In this document: one piece after another, positions 53,297-64,000 of the stretch
Position numbering within the stretch: the stretch's first letter is position 1
How the letters are laid out: each line of letters opens with the position of its first letter
NCBI GenBank assembly: GCA_001600495.1
Contig: BCKE01000028.1
Span: forward strand, 252,748 to 316,747
DNA from: Pilasporangium apinafurcum
Lineage: Eukaryota; Oomycota; Peronosporomycetes; Pythiales; Pythiaceae
Direction: 5' to 3'
Length of the DNA: 64,000 nucleotides
Program-made: the position numbers and the translations under genes
The notes under the pieces: model-generated
Seen by the model: the letters and a program-made list of their open reading frames with translations, nothing else
The model's database searches: none
Told to the model about the DNA's origin: nothing

Positions 53297-53908
53297 GGTG
53301 ATTATACGTGATAGTTTCGTAGGTAGGTACTCCTTTCGAGGATGGAGTGATAAATTATGAAATGAAAGTAGCTCCTGGTGGTGGTGTTAACTTCTTGAAC
53401 TGCACTCACATGGATGTGTCTCTTCGCTCAACACCAGCTGTAAGGCATTTGATTTTTCTGTATGAACCCAGTGCTACAACATTTGTGCTGCAGCGATGTG
53501 GCTATTGCTGCCCTGGCTTTGGTCATCGTATGGATGGCACTCTATTATGCGAGCAATATGCATGAGTAGGTGGATTTGCGTTTTCGTGGCAGTGGAGCAG
53601 AAGTGTGCATATGCTTTTACTGGGATAGAGCACATGAGCCTGCCTCTACAGGCATGCATTTGTGGTACAGTACTATTGAAATAGTTGCACCAAGTTGCAA
53701 TTTCTATGCAGCACCCCATACAAACAGAACAAAATGTCTCGCTGCATCTGACAACGGTTATCGCATGTATACCTTCTCTATAATAAATTACATTGTCCTC
53801 ATTATCTACGAGCCATAAGAGTAGCATTGAACCCAATAATTATCTCTTTATGGTTGGTAGGTAATCGCGCTGCTGATTCACCGACTACTTGTCGACAACT
53901 GCCGTCTC
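53297..53908. other. Intergenic, no supported gene
   Basis: Between PLAC8 copies 3 and 4. Short frames on both strands, none with a recognised feature. Confidence 0.4.
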
Positions 53909-54553
53909 TCAATGCTTCGGGTAGGCTGGTAATATGTCAACTGCTTTCACACCTTCGTATCGCACTTGCCTGGCCATCTGCGCGAGTGAACACCAGCTGA
54001 ACAAGACACTGAGAAAGAAATCCAAGAAAATTGATCCTTTGATATCAAACTGCCGTCGCACAGTCCATCGCAGCAGAAACACGCTAAGAAGAAAAAGTAG
54101 CAAGAACACCGAGCCAAAGTACGTGTAGCTGCTCATGTCGTGACTGAACTGCTGCGAGATGGTCGCAAGGAACCAATAAATATTGATATTCGCGTACGAA
54201 TTCACGTCTTCTTCCTGATAAAATGCCACACCATCGAAGATCAGCTGCAGCACCACTCCACCAACAAAGAAGAGTGACATCCAGTGGAAATGGCCGCCTG
54301 CGATTCTAGCGCCAATCTCGGCAGCCGTGATGCATGGGCACAGCGTCGCCATACAACACGTTTGGGGAGATTCATGACAGTAGAAGAACCCGGAGTCCCA
54401 TGCGCCATGCACCGAATTATTTACGTTGGAAGGACGACGGTAGTGCTGGTCGTCGTGATCGAGGCTGATGGTATAGGGCTCGTTGGACGAAATCTCGTTG
54501 TGTTGCTTTGGCGTCAACACAATCTGCCCGCCGTCAATCACATGTGCACACAT
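53909..54553 (-). CDS. PLAC8-type Cys-rich membrane protein, copy 4
   Basis: 214 residues (MCAHVIDGGQIVLTPKQHNE). Motif 1 is QTCCMATLCPCITAAEIGAR, followed by a hydrophobic segment (MSLFFVGGVVLQLIFDGVAF), a loop, and a longer membrane block (FGSVFLLLFLLSVFLLRWTV). Motif 2 (FFLSVLFSWCSLAQMARQVR) is poorer in Cys than in the other copies. It ends ILPAYPKH. Same strand as copies 2 and 3, and roughly even spacing, indicate tandem duplication. Confidence 0.8.
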   Translation of the reverse strand: MCAHVIDGGQIVLTPKQHNEISSNEPYTISLDHDDQHYRRPSNVNNSVHGAWDSGFFYCHESPQTCCMATLCPCITAAEIGARIAGGHFHWMSLFFVGGVVLQLIFDGVAFYQEEDVNSYANINIYWFLATISQQFSHDMSSYTYFGSVFLLLFLLSVFLLRWTVRRQFDIKGSIFLDFFLSVLFSWCSLAQMARQVRYEGVKAVDILPAYPKH

Positions 54554-54997
54554 TGATTAAAAAAGCAATAGATATAATAGACGATCGTAGGCCGCTAAAG
54601 AATGGGTAATGGCGATGTAGAGCGAGAGGAAGCTCTTCTCTTTTACTTGCTTCGAGTGCACGTTTCCACTACTTGCCGTTTTTGTATATGTTTCTTGTCC
54701 AGTTTTTCGCAGTATCTCTGTACCTTATCGAACCTATAAAAATAAATATTGGAACGAAATAGTCAAACATCATCTTTGATATTCTATACATTATACCTTT
54801 AAAAATACATAAATTGTAAAAATTAATTAATATATTGTATCTATAGCCAGATTTCGACACAACTGGCAACGGTTGGAGCTGTTGGACAGTGAATGAATAG
54901 CTACATTAGGTATATTTGCTGCTCGAACGAAAGGTGAATGTTTGCTGATCGTTGTGATTTCTTTTTCAGGTTATTGTAGGTGCAGTTACGAATCTCC
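54554..54997. other. Intergenic, no supported gene
   Basis: AT-rich, upstream of PLAC8 copy 4 and downstream of the RCC1-type gene. Nothing recognised. Confidence 0.4.
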
Positions 54998-57101
54998 TTA
55001 CTCTTCTTGGTGATGGCGATGCTTACAGAGCACTACTAGTCCTTTTGCAATGCTAATACCTTGCCAAACTGGTGAGAATGTGTGGCCCATCTTGTTGGGC
55101 GACTTGCGATCATCATCAGCTACGATCCAGTCGCTGATGTCCAACGGCTGAGGGATCCATCGACTCACCAGCCCACATACACTGTCTTTTCCACTGGGGA
55201 TGCACTGCCCCCATTGGTAGACTTTTCCATTTTCCATCACACACGCCGATGTCCAACCATTCGCACAAATCAGATACACTCGTGAGGGCTGCTCTTGATC
55301 TTCAGACACAGGAAAAGCAACACCTTTCGGCTCATAGAAACAACCAGTCTCCATTGTATGTGAATCATGACCGAGTTGTCCATGCCAATTATTGCCAAAG
55401 GTGAACAGCAGTCCTGCACTGGTTAGCACCATGGAATGGTCATCCCCACATGCCACATCCACAACATCCTTCCCATTTTCATTATATCCTGGAATCGTGA
55501 TAGGCATCGGCTCATTCACAGGAACGCTACACATTGAGGAATCATTGCCATGACCGAGTTGGCCGTAGATATTTGACCCCCATGCAAAAACTTGACCTGC
55601 TGGATTAGCAGTGAGTAGTAGTGCGTGATTCAGCCCACAGGCGATACGTACGACCTTCTTCTGGCCGTAAAGACTGGTAATCTTCAATGGAAACGGCTTG
55701 TTTTCATTGTTGGTGCTGCTCTCTGCTAAAGTTGACCTCACATCATCATTCTCCCACGCACAGACCTCGCCTGTAGACGTCAGATAAATAGTAAAGTGTT
55801 CTCCAGCAGCGAGCTGTCGGATGTTTGGGATGTCTGTGATGGTTTTCGTTCGTTCTAGAAGTTTCTTCCCGCCTACAAGACCAAAGCAATCACCTTCCGC
55901 GTGTAAATCCAAGCCTTCGTTGTCCAGTTCGTTCACGATATCAGTGTGCGGCTGTTGTTGATACATAAATGGAGCGCCTGGATAGCCATTAATGGGTTCT
56001 GGTGCTTTCCATTGATGCAATTTACGCTCTGTGGCCGCTATAAAAACATTAGGACCGGCCGCAGCCGTCACTACGTTCCTTAGTCCAAGTCTGCAAAATC
56101 ACGAGGCGGTATAAGTCTATAACCGGATGGATGCAATGAATATGACAATTCATATAAAATCATGCGTACTCTTCCAGTTTGACCCGAACGAGCATATCAT
56201 CAGATCTGGAAAGTACCAGAGGCAACGATGTGCGCGGCTCTGTAGTCATGGATTGTTGCTGTAGTGCTTGCTGGTATTCCTTGTGCAGATTTCGAGCAAA
56301 ATGGGAGCTTCCAAGCACAAAATTTCCATTTTCTCTTGCAAAGAGTAAGCAATAGAGTCGTGAACAACTGAAAATCTGCACCGGATGCCCCCTACACGAT
56401 CAACAGAAAATGTTGTACTGAAATTCTGCATAAATTATCGATATGAAGAGTGTGGGTCTCAGATAGGCGATTAGAGATAACATTCTACCTTACGTCATAA
56501 TCAAACACTGGCTTTGCATCGTGCGTTCGTTAGGATCGAAAGTGTAGACGATGACATCGTAACAAGCAGATGCTCTCTGACGTAAGGAAGTGATCGAAGG
56601 TGGTGGTATCACAACAGCTGTTGAAGAACTTCGTTTCAGTTTTGTCGATTGATGTTCCAAAGAATTTTTACTGTTATACGTCACTGTGGTCAAATGATCG
56701 GCGCCAGAGATGCCACGACTCGCATAATACTCTGCGAATTCTTTCATATGCTTCCGTCTTTTGATGGAAATGATGACATGTGACAATGGAATATTGAACG
56801 TAGGTTGCTGTTGACTCTTACTATCTGCGCTACTTTTTGTGTTCTTGGTGGAATAGACCAAGTGAGGTAAGTACATTTTCTTCCAGAGCACGCGCACAAA
56901 CTCTTGCTCATCGAGTTGCGTGTGCTTCGTCTTCATATCCAGCATCAGCTCCTGAAGGTCTTGTTTCACATCACCCGCAGCGAACTCCAGCGTTTGCTGA
57001 AGTTCCGTTGCTGTGACCCGTCCGTTGCTAGATATGTTGCGGAACAGATCATGCAGTTCCGTCTGTGCGGTTGAAAAACAAGCTGCTTGCTGTGGATCCA
57101 T
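54998..57101 (-). CDS. RCC1-repeat protein with EF-hand-like N-terminus
   Basis: Three exons. Start chosen at the ATG at 57099-57101 (MDPQQAACFSTAQTELHDLF). The N-terminal 80 residues resemble a calmodulin-like helix pair (LHDLFRNISSNGRVTATELQ, DEQEFVRVLWKKM), but the calcium-loop acids are mostly missing. After an intron at about 56400-56490 an RCC1-type segment follows (VQIFSCSRLYCLLFARENGN). After a second intron (about 56095-56170) come RCC1 blades: AWENDDVRST, IACGLNHALLLTANPAGQVF, AWGSNIYGQLGHG, VACGDDHSMVLTSAGLLFTF and GNNWHGQLGHD. RCC1-like propellers act as exchange factors or scaffolds; the target here is unknown. Confidence 0.8.
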
Positions 57102-57330
57102 GTTGGGATGACAGAGCTTTTGATTTTCGTGCCCTTTCGTGTTCTGAGTCAGTCGATTCTGAGTCTGATTCGATATAAATGGAGACGATGATTGGATGTT
57201 TTTTAGCAAGTAAAGTGTGTTTATAAGCATTTTAATGGATATTATTGGCTAAAATTGATTTTGGATGACTGGATTGAAAGTCAATTGGAAACTCAATTGC
57301 TAATATCACAAAGTCAACCTGCAGGGAACG

Positions 57331-58857
57331 ATGGTAGCAACTGATGGTGCGTACGACTGGCATACTCTACGTCAAGAAGACATTGGCGATGAATCGCAAT
57401 ACGCTCTAGTGCATGGACTGATGGGATGACCATTTTATTTACGTTTCTGTAGCAAAGGATCCACTGGACCAATTGAAGAATGATGTGGTGCAGATCCGAT
57501 CGAAAATCGACGAAATGAACGCGAGTGTCGATGTAAGCTACGTGCGATCGCAATATGGTGTAGCTACGTGTATGTATCACAATTACTTAAAAGAAAACTG
57601 TGTATGCTGTGGTTGTGTTGTGATGTACATGACAGAAAGACCTCGTGACATCCTCTGGCATGAGTTACTTGCAAGTGAAGAACCACGCGCTGCTTAACTA
57701 CACGAAGATGGAAGTCTTCTTCACGCTTCTCAAGGTAGTAACGAAGTTATGGCGGACATTGTGTTTAATTTATGCGTTGTACTGACGCTGTTGTTAACGC
57801 TGTTACGAATGCTAGCTCGAATCACCAGAAAACGTGAAGAATCATCCAGTGTTTAAAGAATTGGTGCGCTATCGCACACTCCTGGAGCGCATTCGGTAAG
57901 AATTGGCACACCCTTCTCGCCATGCATAATGGGTCTTCAAATCATTAAATTTGGTCGACTTGTGTGTATCATACAGTCCTTTAGATCGCAAGATGAAGTA
58001 CCAGGTCGACAAAATGCTCAAGGTGGCGCTCTCTGGTGGCAAGAATTTGGATGAATCACTGAATTACGCACCAAATCCCGATCAAATGCTTGGCCAAGAC
58101 GGTCTAGAAGAAGGAGATGATGAAGGAGACGAAGAATCTGCCGCAAAAGACGGCATTTACCGTGCGCCGCGATTGGCGTCGGTACCTTATGAAGAAGAGG
58201 AACGCGCGAGTGCGAAGCAGGCGAAAAAAGAGGAACGCAATCGCAAGCGCTTGCAAAAAAGCACAATTTTATCCGAATTGCGCGAAGAATTCAGTGAACG
58301 TCCTGTTGAGATTATGACGAGTGGCACGAGTGTGCTGGACAAGGAACTCGCTCGCGAAGAGGCTGAGAAGAAAGATTACGAAGAATCTCGTTTTGTGCGT
58401 CTGGTCACATCACGCAAAGATAAGATCCGCAAACGCCAACGTGAGCAGGACGCGAATCGTATTGATCATGTTGGATCCATTGATAACTTCGCTGCGGTGC
58501 AAGATATTTTGTCTCTGAATAAAACAAAACATCGAATCCCAGTATCACATGAGCCAAAGAAAATTGGTGGCAAGACGGGTGGTATTTTTGCTCATATTGA
58601 CGCACCGGTGAGCTGTCTCTTTATTGCAACTACATTATGGTGGCGGTATTTGTACTCACTCTTTGTCGAATGTGGTTCAGGTCGAGAAGAAACGGAAGAC
58701 TCCTAGACAAGGAGGAGGAGCTACGTCTGATTCACGATCGAATGCAATTAGCAGCAGTAAACCATCTTCTACACAATCTGGTGCCAGCTCGTCCAGCACT
58801 GGAAAACCATCATCTGGTAAGAAGAAAAAGGTTGTTTTTGGCAACTTGTTTTCGTGA
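57331..58857 (+). CDS. Neuroguidin/Lcp5-like (Sas10/Utp3 family) rRNA processing factor
   Basis: Six exons: 57331-57346, 57453-57532, about 57632-57734, 57815-57896, 57975-58609 and 58679-58857. The tiny first exon gives MVATD and joins through GTGCGT..TAG to AKDPLDQLKNDVV. The Sas10/C1D domain follows (SSGMSYLQVKNHALLNYTKM, NHPVFKELVRYRTLLERIR), then YQVDKMLKVALSGG, a conserved basic block, YRAPRLASVPYEEEERASAK, and a Lys-rich tail ending KKKKVVFGNLFS. Lcp5 and neuroguidin belong to the small-subunit processome (U3 snoRNP) and are nucleolar. The start is the least certain point; the alternative is a non-coding first exon. Confidence 0.87.
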
Positions 58858-59347
58858 AAACCCCGAATCCGCATAAGTCATAGAGATAATTTGCCCATGG
58901 TAAAGAAAATGCACACATTCGATGTTTAATTAGTCACCACGTAGTACTTCCATTATTCTTTCAAGAGTGTACTTCATTCCAAACTCGTTCTTCATCATTC
59001 TAAAACCGCATATTAGAATTCTTTGTCATTGAATAACTTGTGGGAGCATCTTACTGTTGAAATTTGAGGCTAACATCTTGAAATGACGCAGGATTTAAGA
59101 TAGAAAGAATTAGTCGATTCTTTCTTCGCATTTGCTTCTCCTCTATGCTCATTTTGACTATTTTCAGCTGCGATAAACCGACGACAGCTGATGGTAACGG
59201 TGCTCCCGCCAGGAATGCCTATCAAGCATCAGCATGATGATCCAGAATGGGCTAGTAGCAGTATGATGCAATATAAAATGCGCACATCACGGTTCAACTT
59301 AAGCTACACTCCAAACATTAACACGATGAGAACATCATAGCGACCTA
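58858..59347. other. Intergenic between convergent genes
   Basis: 3' flanks of the neuroguidin-like gene (plus) and the unidentified helical gene (minus). No feature seen. Confidence 0.4.
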
Positions 59348-60982
59348 TTATTCAGTCACTTTCGTAAATTTGCTGACCATAGCATGTGCTGCGAGAGCTT
59401 GATGAGTTGGATGAGCTCCAAATTGATCTTCGAAGAAATTGAACAGAATTTGAAGCGCTGTTGCATCATTTTCTTCTCCCGAGGTGTATCTACGGCGAAA
59501 TTTTCCATTCATTACAAAATGTCCGCAACCTGTCCGATAATTTCACGAAAATGTACATATGCATCATAACGCAAAACTGGTCCACAAACATGTTTGATGA
59601 GCGGATAGTATAAACAGATCGAATATCATGTAAAACTTACGATTCGAGCTGAGAACGGACGGATATGTTCATCGAAAAGCAAGATTCGACACGCAGAGAA
59701 GAGTGAAACACGACGCACAAGGATATTTCTGTCGTGAAATCCCTCCCACAAATATGTCATTGTGTCGTCACATAGCACTGGAGTTGCGATTGATGGACGG
59801 AGAAACAAAAGTTCCCAGATAACACCCAGTATGAATGCCCGAATGTCGTCTTGTACTGTGTCGACTATGCAATCTCCAATGATATCAATGATTTTGATTG
59901 CTGTAGTAGAGGATGAGTATCCTACACTTTACTGTTCTGATAATCACGATCGAAATACCTGTTGTCGGTGCAACATTCATAGCAACTAGGTGTAGAATCT
60001 ACAGGAGCACGTGAGCGAAACGTGTCTCCGAAAAAGATGGATACTGTCTTTTCTTACTCGAATTGCTTCCATCCGAGCTACACTAGATTCATTTTCAAGC
60101 CCTTCATTCACAATATCTGCCATACGAATACTCAAACACTCCTCATGTTCGCCGACTTTCACATGTTGATATAACATCTACAGCAATCAAACATCTCGAC
60201 ATTTTAATCGATGACATGGTAATGTGATAGTATGATGCCATACCTGCTCAAAATCGACACTCTTCGTTGTATGCCCTAGCAAGTGCCTCTGAGACAGCGT
60301 GTTAGTAGCATGCACTACAATAATTATCGAAACCCATTCTAATAGTACCAGGGTCTTCAACATCCTAATACAACAAATGGTGAAAGTGAATATGGCAACA
60401 TATTATATGCTCAATTACCAAATAATGAACGTACTGGGGGAGACACTGTTGCACTGACAGGAAAAATTCGTGCATGAGCTCTTCTAAGGCTTGGTTAGCG
60501 TTATAATCGTGTAGATATAACATCGTTTGAATAGCATCTTCCAAATATTGGTCAGGAAGAGTTGTCACCATCACTTGGCAACAAAACTTTGTTGCAGATG
60601 CACGCTCTTGTCTACTAGTGGGCATGACTTTAAGTTGTCGAAACAAATATTCCCAGGCAGAATCTGTATTAAAACATCAAACAAATCAGTGCAATACGCA
60701 ATATAAAGCATGTTGCACATACTTGAAGTAGCGTATACCATTAGAAGCCGCTATTTTTCTAACTTCATCAGTGAGTTGATCCATTGGTAAAGAAACGCGA
60801 CGCAACTCTTCCGTCATGCCCTTATTACAAATAATCAATGTCAAAACTGATACGGAACAAGTCAGCCAGTAAAAGAAAAATCAACACCTTACTTTACTAC
60901 ACAGCCACTCCATATATGTCGCTCGAATCTCCATTTTCTTGCTCGCTACAGCCGCTGCATGGTTACGCGCATCCTCCGGCAT
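59348..60982 (-). CDS. Unidentified multi-exon helical (HEAT-like?) protein
   Basis: About seven exons read through GT/AG sites. Start taken at the ATG at 60980-60982 (MPEDARNHAAAVASKKMEIR); coding-like sequence continues upstream (IEVTITPDGVREKCRTISTT), so the real start may lie further out. Later segments are MTEELRRVSLPMDQLTDEVR, YLFRQLKVMPTSRQERASAT, QTMLYLHDYNANQALEELMH, MLYQHVKVGEHEECLSIRMA, AIKIIDIIGDCIVDTVQDDI, TYLWEGFHDRNILVRRVSLF, and a last exon ending QALAAHAMVSKFTKVTE. It is all-helical, with leucine patterns reminiscent of HEAT/ARM repeats. I cannot name the family. Preserved frames across many short exons argue for a real, conserved gene. Confidence 0.55.
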
Positions 60983-62267
60983 CGTGGTTGATATTGTTCT
61001 GCATTTCTCTCTTACACCATCGGGAGTGATGGTTACTTCAATTCGTACTTAAACGAGTAGCTTAACGTGTTTAGTCATTTTTACATAACGACGACAAGAA
61101 ATTGCTTCTTTGTGGGCGATAAGTGAAGAACATATGAGCAAAGCAGGCTTGGAAAGTCGGATGTGATGCCGATCGATTCCTCGCAAATTATAGAAAAAGC
61201 TGGATACATTGACATGAGAACTCGAGTTCCACAGGAATGAAAAGCGGACGATGTTATGCGAAACAAGTGCTGTGCAACTCTTACACGGATCTAGTTGAAG
61301 TGAACGAACGATTGGCAGCTATGGTTTCATTATTGCGGGTAGGGTTTAGGACTCATACAATGATGGGTCTCGTCAGGTAGGACTTAAGGTTCCCGTGCCA
61401 AAATTAATTAAATCATTGCTTGGGCCATTTATACTAGATTTAGTTTGCTTTTACATGGCTAGCTACATTCAGTTATTGACACAGAATTTATGTCTAAATA
61501 ATCTGAGAAATATGATGGACGCCAAATGCTGATGGGCAGTAAGGTTAATGATGTTCGGATCAACATTTCGGTCCAGATAACCACGACCACCAGTGCATTT
61601 GCAGCTCTTAACACCAACATTTTACCCAGAAGAAGTCCAGATAGCGGCAATCATCCATAATCCACGTTATTTTTTAGCTTTGTTTCCGGCACTTTAATGC
61701 ATGATTCACGACAATGTGGCTACCCCATCGCTAGCATCGGGAAGAATATGAGAGCGCATCTACATTCACTCTCCATAACAATGGAAGAGAGGGAGATGCA
61801 TACATTATACACCAAACAACAAATGGCCAGGCAGCCATCCTACTTCTGTAGTGGTCGACATCCCACCAAATCGAGTTTCTATTGGCTGGCATTCGAGGTT
61901 TTATGATCATCGTCTGTCCCAATTACGTTTCAACATCAAGGAATTTTGGACGGATAGAAATCGGCCTGTTCTGTCACTCGTCCGCCCTCTCGCCCGCCCG
62001 CCCGACCGTTGTTGTGTGGTTATATTGTGTTTCCGGGGTTTTGTAAGCATGACGCCCGCCCTCCACCTGTTCTCCTCCTAGCTCGTTTTCATACAAAAAC
62101 CAAGTATAGCTCCCCCTCCACGGCTCTCTATTTAAAGCACTTGCGTTTTTCTTTCTATGTTTTGCATTTTCATTTCTGAATTGTGCCTGGAGCGAGCAGA
62201 CGTAAGGCGCTGGACAAAAAATCAGATCTCCTACCAGCAAGTAAACCACCATTTGCAGTAGGCAACA
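60983..62267. other. Intergenic, promoter side of HSF gene
   Basis: No gene supported. An extra exon of the minus-strand gene may lie at about 61000-61300. The right end is the HSF promoter/5' UTR and contains a pyrimidine-rich GC stretch near 61980-62010. Confidence 0.4.
62170..62183 (+). promoter_or_regulatory. Oomycete initiator-like motif of HSF gene
   Basis: TCATTTCTGAATTG, about 85 bases upstream of the ATG, resembles the oomycete initiator (CATT-YY-NN-AWTT core) and lies in a pyrimidine-rich context. Match judged by eye. Confidence 0.45.
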
Positions 62268-63128
62268 ATGAATATGAGCGACAAAATCCGCAAGCGTCAT
62301 GCCGAGATGGCTGGCGCGAAAAACACCATCACCACCAACAACATGTCCGCGAATTCGCGCCGACAGTTGGCTGGTGAACCCTCGACGCCCGTGTTCCTAC
62401 AAAAAACGTACGACATGATCGAATCGTCGCCGTCGGATGTCGCGTGCTGGTCTGAGTCCGGTACGTCCTTTATCATCAAGGCGCCGCGCGAGTTTGCCAA
62501 GACCATGCTGCCGCGGTATTTTAAGCACAACAATTTTAGCAGTTTCGTGCGGCAGCTAAATTTTTATGGCTTTCGGAAGCACAAGAAGGATGAGATCGTG
62601 CTGGCACCGGCGAACGACGAAACGAAGAACTGGTGGGAGTTTTATCACGAGAAATTCATCCGTGGGAAACAAGAACTAATGGCTTCGATTCGCCGGAAGA
62701 CGTACTCAGAACCGACGTCTCCAGAGCGAGAGGAGGTGGAAAACCTGAAGCATTCTGTTGAGAATCTGCAGGGGCAGGTCGCTGGGCTAATGGGGCAACT
62801 GTCAGATCTGACTTCGCTCGTGAAGACTCTATTGGAGGAAAAGCACACCCAAGCAGCGGTGGGAACCACTTCCACCATTCCAGTTGTATCTGTGGAGCCT
62901 CCACAGTCTAAACGGATAAAAGTAAGCGAGGTGCCGCCTGTTCCGACCGAAGAACCAACATCGACAGCTGAAATCATCTCACCCCCAAACTTCTATCAAC
63001 TTGATACCATGCCCAAGGACCGGAAACCCAACGACATGTCATTGTTGGAATGGACAGATGCCTATGGACTGGACTATTACGTGAATGAAGGTCGCGCGTT
63101 GAACATGTTTGATGAAGAGTCGTTCTAA
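62268..63128 (+). CDS. Heat shock transcription factor (HSF-type)
   Basis: Single-exon frame of 286 residues (MNMSDKIRKRHAEMAGAKNT). The winged-helix HSF DNA-binding domain spans about residues 40-140. Visible blocks are TPVFLQKTYDMIESSPSDVA, IIKAPREFAKTMLPRYFKHN (recognition-side helix), NFSSFVRQLNFYGFRK and WWEFYHEKFIRGKQEL. A coiled coil (VENLKHSVENLQGQVAGLMG, LTSLVKTLLEEKH), about residues 155-195, supplies oligomerisation. The C-terminus has a conserved-looking tail (YGLDYYVNEGRALNMFDEES). HSFs bind nGAAn repeats as trimers and induce chaperones. Oomycetes have many HSF genes; which member this is cannot be said. Confidence 0.95.
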   Translation: MNMSDKIRKRHAEMAGAKNTITTNNMSANSRRQLAGEPSTPVFLQKTYDMIESSPSDVACWSESGTSFIIKAPREFAKTMLPRYFKHNNFSSFVRQLNFYGFRKHKKDEIVLAPANDETKNWWEFYHEKFIRGKQELMASIRRKTYSEPTSPEREEVENLKHSVENLQGQVAGLMGQLSDLTSLVKTLLEEKHTQAAVGTTSTIPVVSVEPPQSKRIKVSEVPPVPTEEPTSTAEIISPPNFYQLDTMPKDRKPNDMSLLEWTDAYGLDYYVNEGRALNMFDEESF

Positions 63129-64000
63129 TGCGGAACGAAAGATGAGGTTGGCCTTTGGCGCCTCTTTATGTTTTATAGTAGCTGCGTGGGCTACCATTTT
63201 GGGTCTTCTGGAGTAGAAGAGGAGTCCAGTAAAGTGACCTAGCATATTCCAGCTACACGGTAGAGTTGGAAGGGATCAGATGAGCCTCTGTCCGCCTCTC
63301 ACTCGTCCCATGGAGTAGTAAGTAGATGCATCTCTCACCATCAATGATGGATATAAGGGTATCGCGAGAGGCAGTATACTGTTTAATCACGGCAGTTTAG
63401 GATGTCGTAGCTGAGATCGATGAAGAATTTACTAGTTTATTAAGTATCTTGTAGCTATGGGTGTTTTAATTATGCGATGAATGTATCGACAAGTTCCAAA
63501 TGGAAGAGCTTTTGCTGATTGGAAAAATCCCAGGAATCTCTATGATAAATGAATCTTTTTTTTCATACGATTTTATTGACCTCGTTTTTGCTCTTCACCA
63601 TTTTGGTTCCACGGTCTTTGCATTCTGACTTGGATTCCCACCCAATGCACCAATCTGGGTCATCTGTAGTTAAGCCGACAATGGTTCTTCGCTAGGTACC
63701 ATTGGCTAATCAACATAGTGGCTGATTACTTAGACATGACGCGCATTATGCTTTCTTCCAGTCAGCTCGAGCTCGCTGACACTTGATTTAATGTAATACG
63801 AAAATTACGGTATACAAAACCGCACAGATCGATCCAAATGACAGCTTTATTTCTACACGTGCATGTTCAACGTGGGCAGCTTCCCCTCATTTTCAATCTA
63901 TTGATGTATTGAAGTTCGTTGATTCAGAATCAGAATCAGATTTTTCCATTTTCGTCTGGGTTGTCAGTTCATTTGATTCCTATGGAAGAAATGCAATTCC
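63129..64000. other. Intergenic to window end, no supported gene
   Basis: 3' flank of the HSF gene. Nothing coding, repeated or structured was recognised in this stretch. Confidence 0.45.

Noticed and set aside
63250-63420. Possible small RNA or tRNA-like fold near the right end
   Set aside because: No cloverleaf, no B-box consensus and no convincing stems were found on reading.
1-64000. CRISPR arrays, rRNA or tRNA genes, retrovirus-like or LTR elements
   Set aside because: None was recognised; no regularly spaced repeats, no rRNA core sequence and no reverse-transcriptase or integrase motif was seen.

Overview
The window looks like nuclear DNA of an oomycete (water mould or downy-mildew relative). 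Evidence: a secreted six-cysteine elicitin, a bZIP factor with the oomycete-type cysteine in its basic region, short introns with GT..AG ends, oomycete-like initiator motifs upstream of some genes, a large set of PLAC8-type membrane proteins, and IS607/Fanzor-type transposon debris. The DNA leans AT-rich. I cannot fix the genus from sequence alone.

Layout. 0-1.6 kb: UPF0489 (C5orf22-like) gene, minus strand, running off the left edge. 3.5-4.8 kb: bZIP factor. 5.9-6.7 kb: Hikeshi/OPI10. 6.9-9.3 kb: secreted tyrosinase with a Thr/Pro repeat tract broken by an assembly gap. 10.5-12.5 kb: CWF19L1-like splicing/RNA debranching factor. 13 kb: small, probably mitochondrial protein. 14.0-16.2 kb: SAC1 phosphoinositide phosphatase. 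16.6-17.5 kb: flavin-reductase-like protein. 18.2-19.8 kb: broken IS607 transposon with serine recombinase and Fanzor (TnpB-like) pieces. 20.0-22.9 kb: aquaporin fossil, an unidentified spliced gene and an intact aquaglyceroporin.

23.1-38.0 kb is the most distinctive block. Four same-strand paralogues join a short J-domain to a TMEM185-like multi-span membrane domain. Only the last copy keeps the HPD motif needed to stimulate Hsp70. The array is split by ankyrin/kinase gene debris and by an apparently exact 2.2-kb inverted repeat (arms 28253-30458 and 30550-32755, 91-bp spacer), with one copy of a zinc-free MDR oxidoreductase in each arm.

38.3-39.8 kb holds a dead Tc1/mariner-type transposase and another Fanzor C-terminal scrap. 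Housekeeping genes follow: a mitochondrial TPR protein and the spliceosomal HAT-repeat protein Crooked neck/Clf1. 45.4-47.5 kb: BACE-like membrane aspartic protease. 48-54.6 kb: four PLAC8-type proteins with an elicitin between the first two. 55-57.1 kb: RCC1-repeat protein. 57.3-58.9 kb: neuroguidin/Lcp5-like ribosome biogenesis factor. 59.3-61.0 kb: unidentified multi-exon helical protein. 62.3-63.1 kb: heat shock factor.

The conserved genes are scattered single-copy housekeeping functions (splicing, rRNA processing, lipid phosphatase, Hsp70 import, heat-shock transcription). The lineage-specific part consists of two local gene-family expansions (J-TMEM185 and PLAC8), secreted or membrane proteins, and transposon remains. 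Exon borders were read by eye from GT/AG sites and protein continuity, so outer coordinates are firmer than internal ones.
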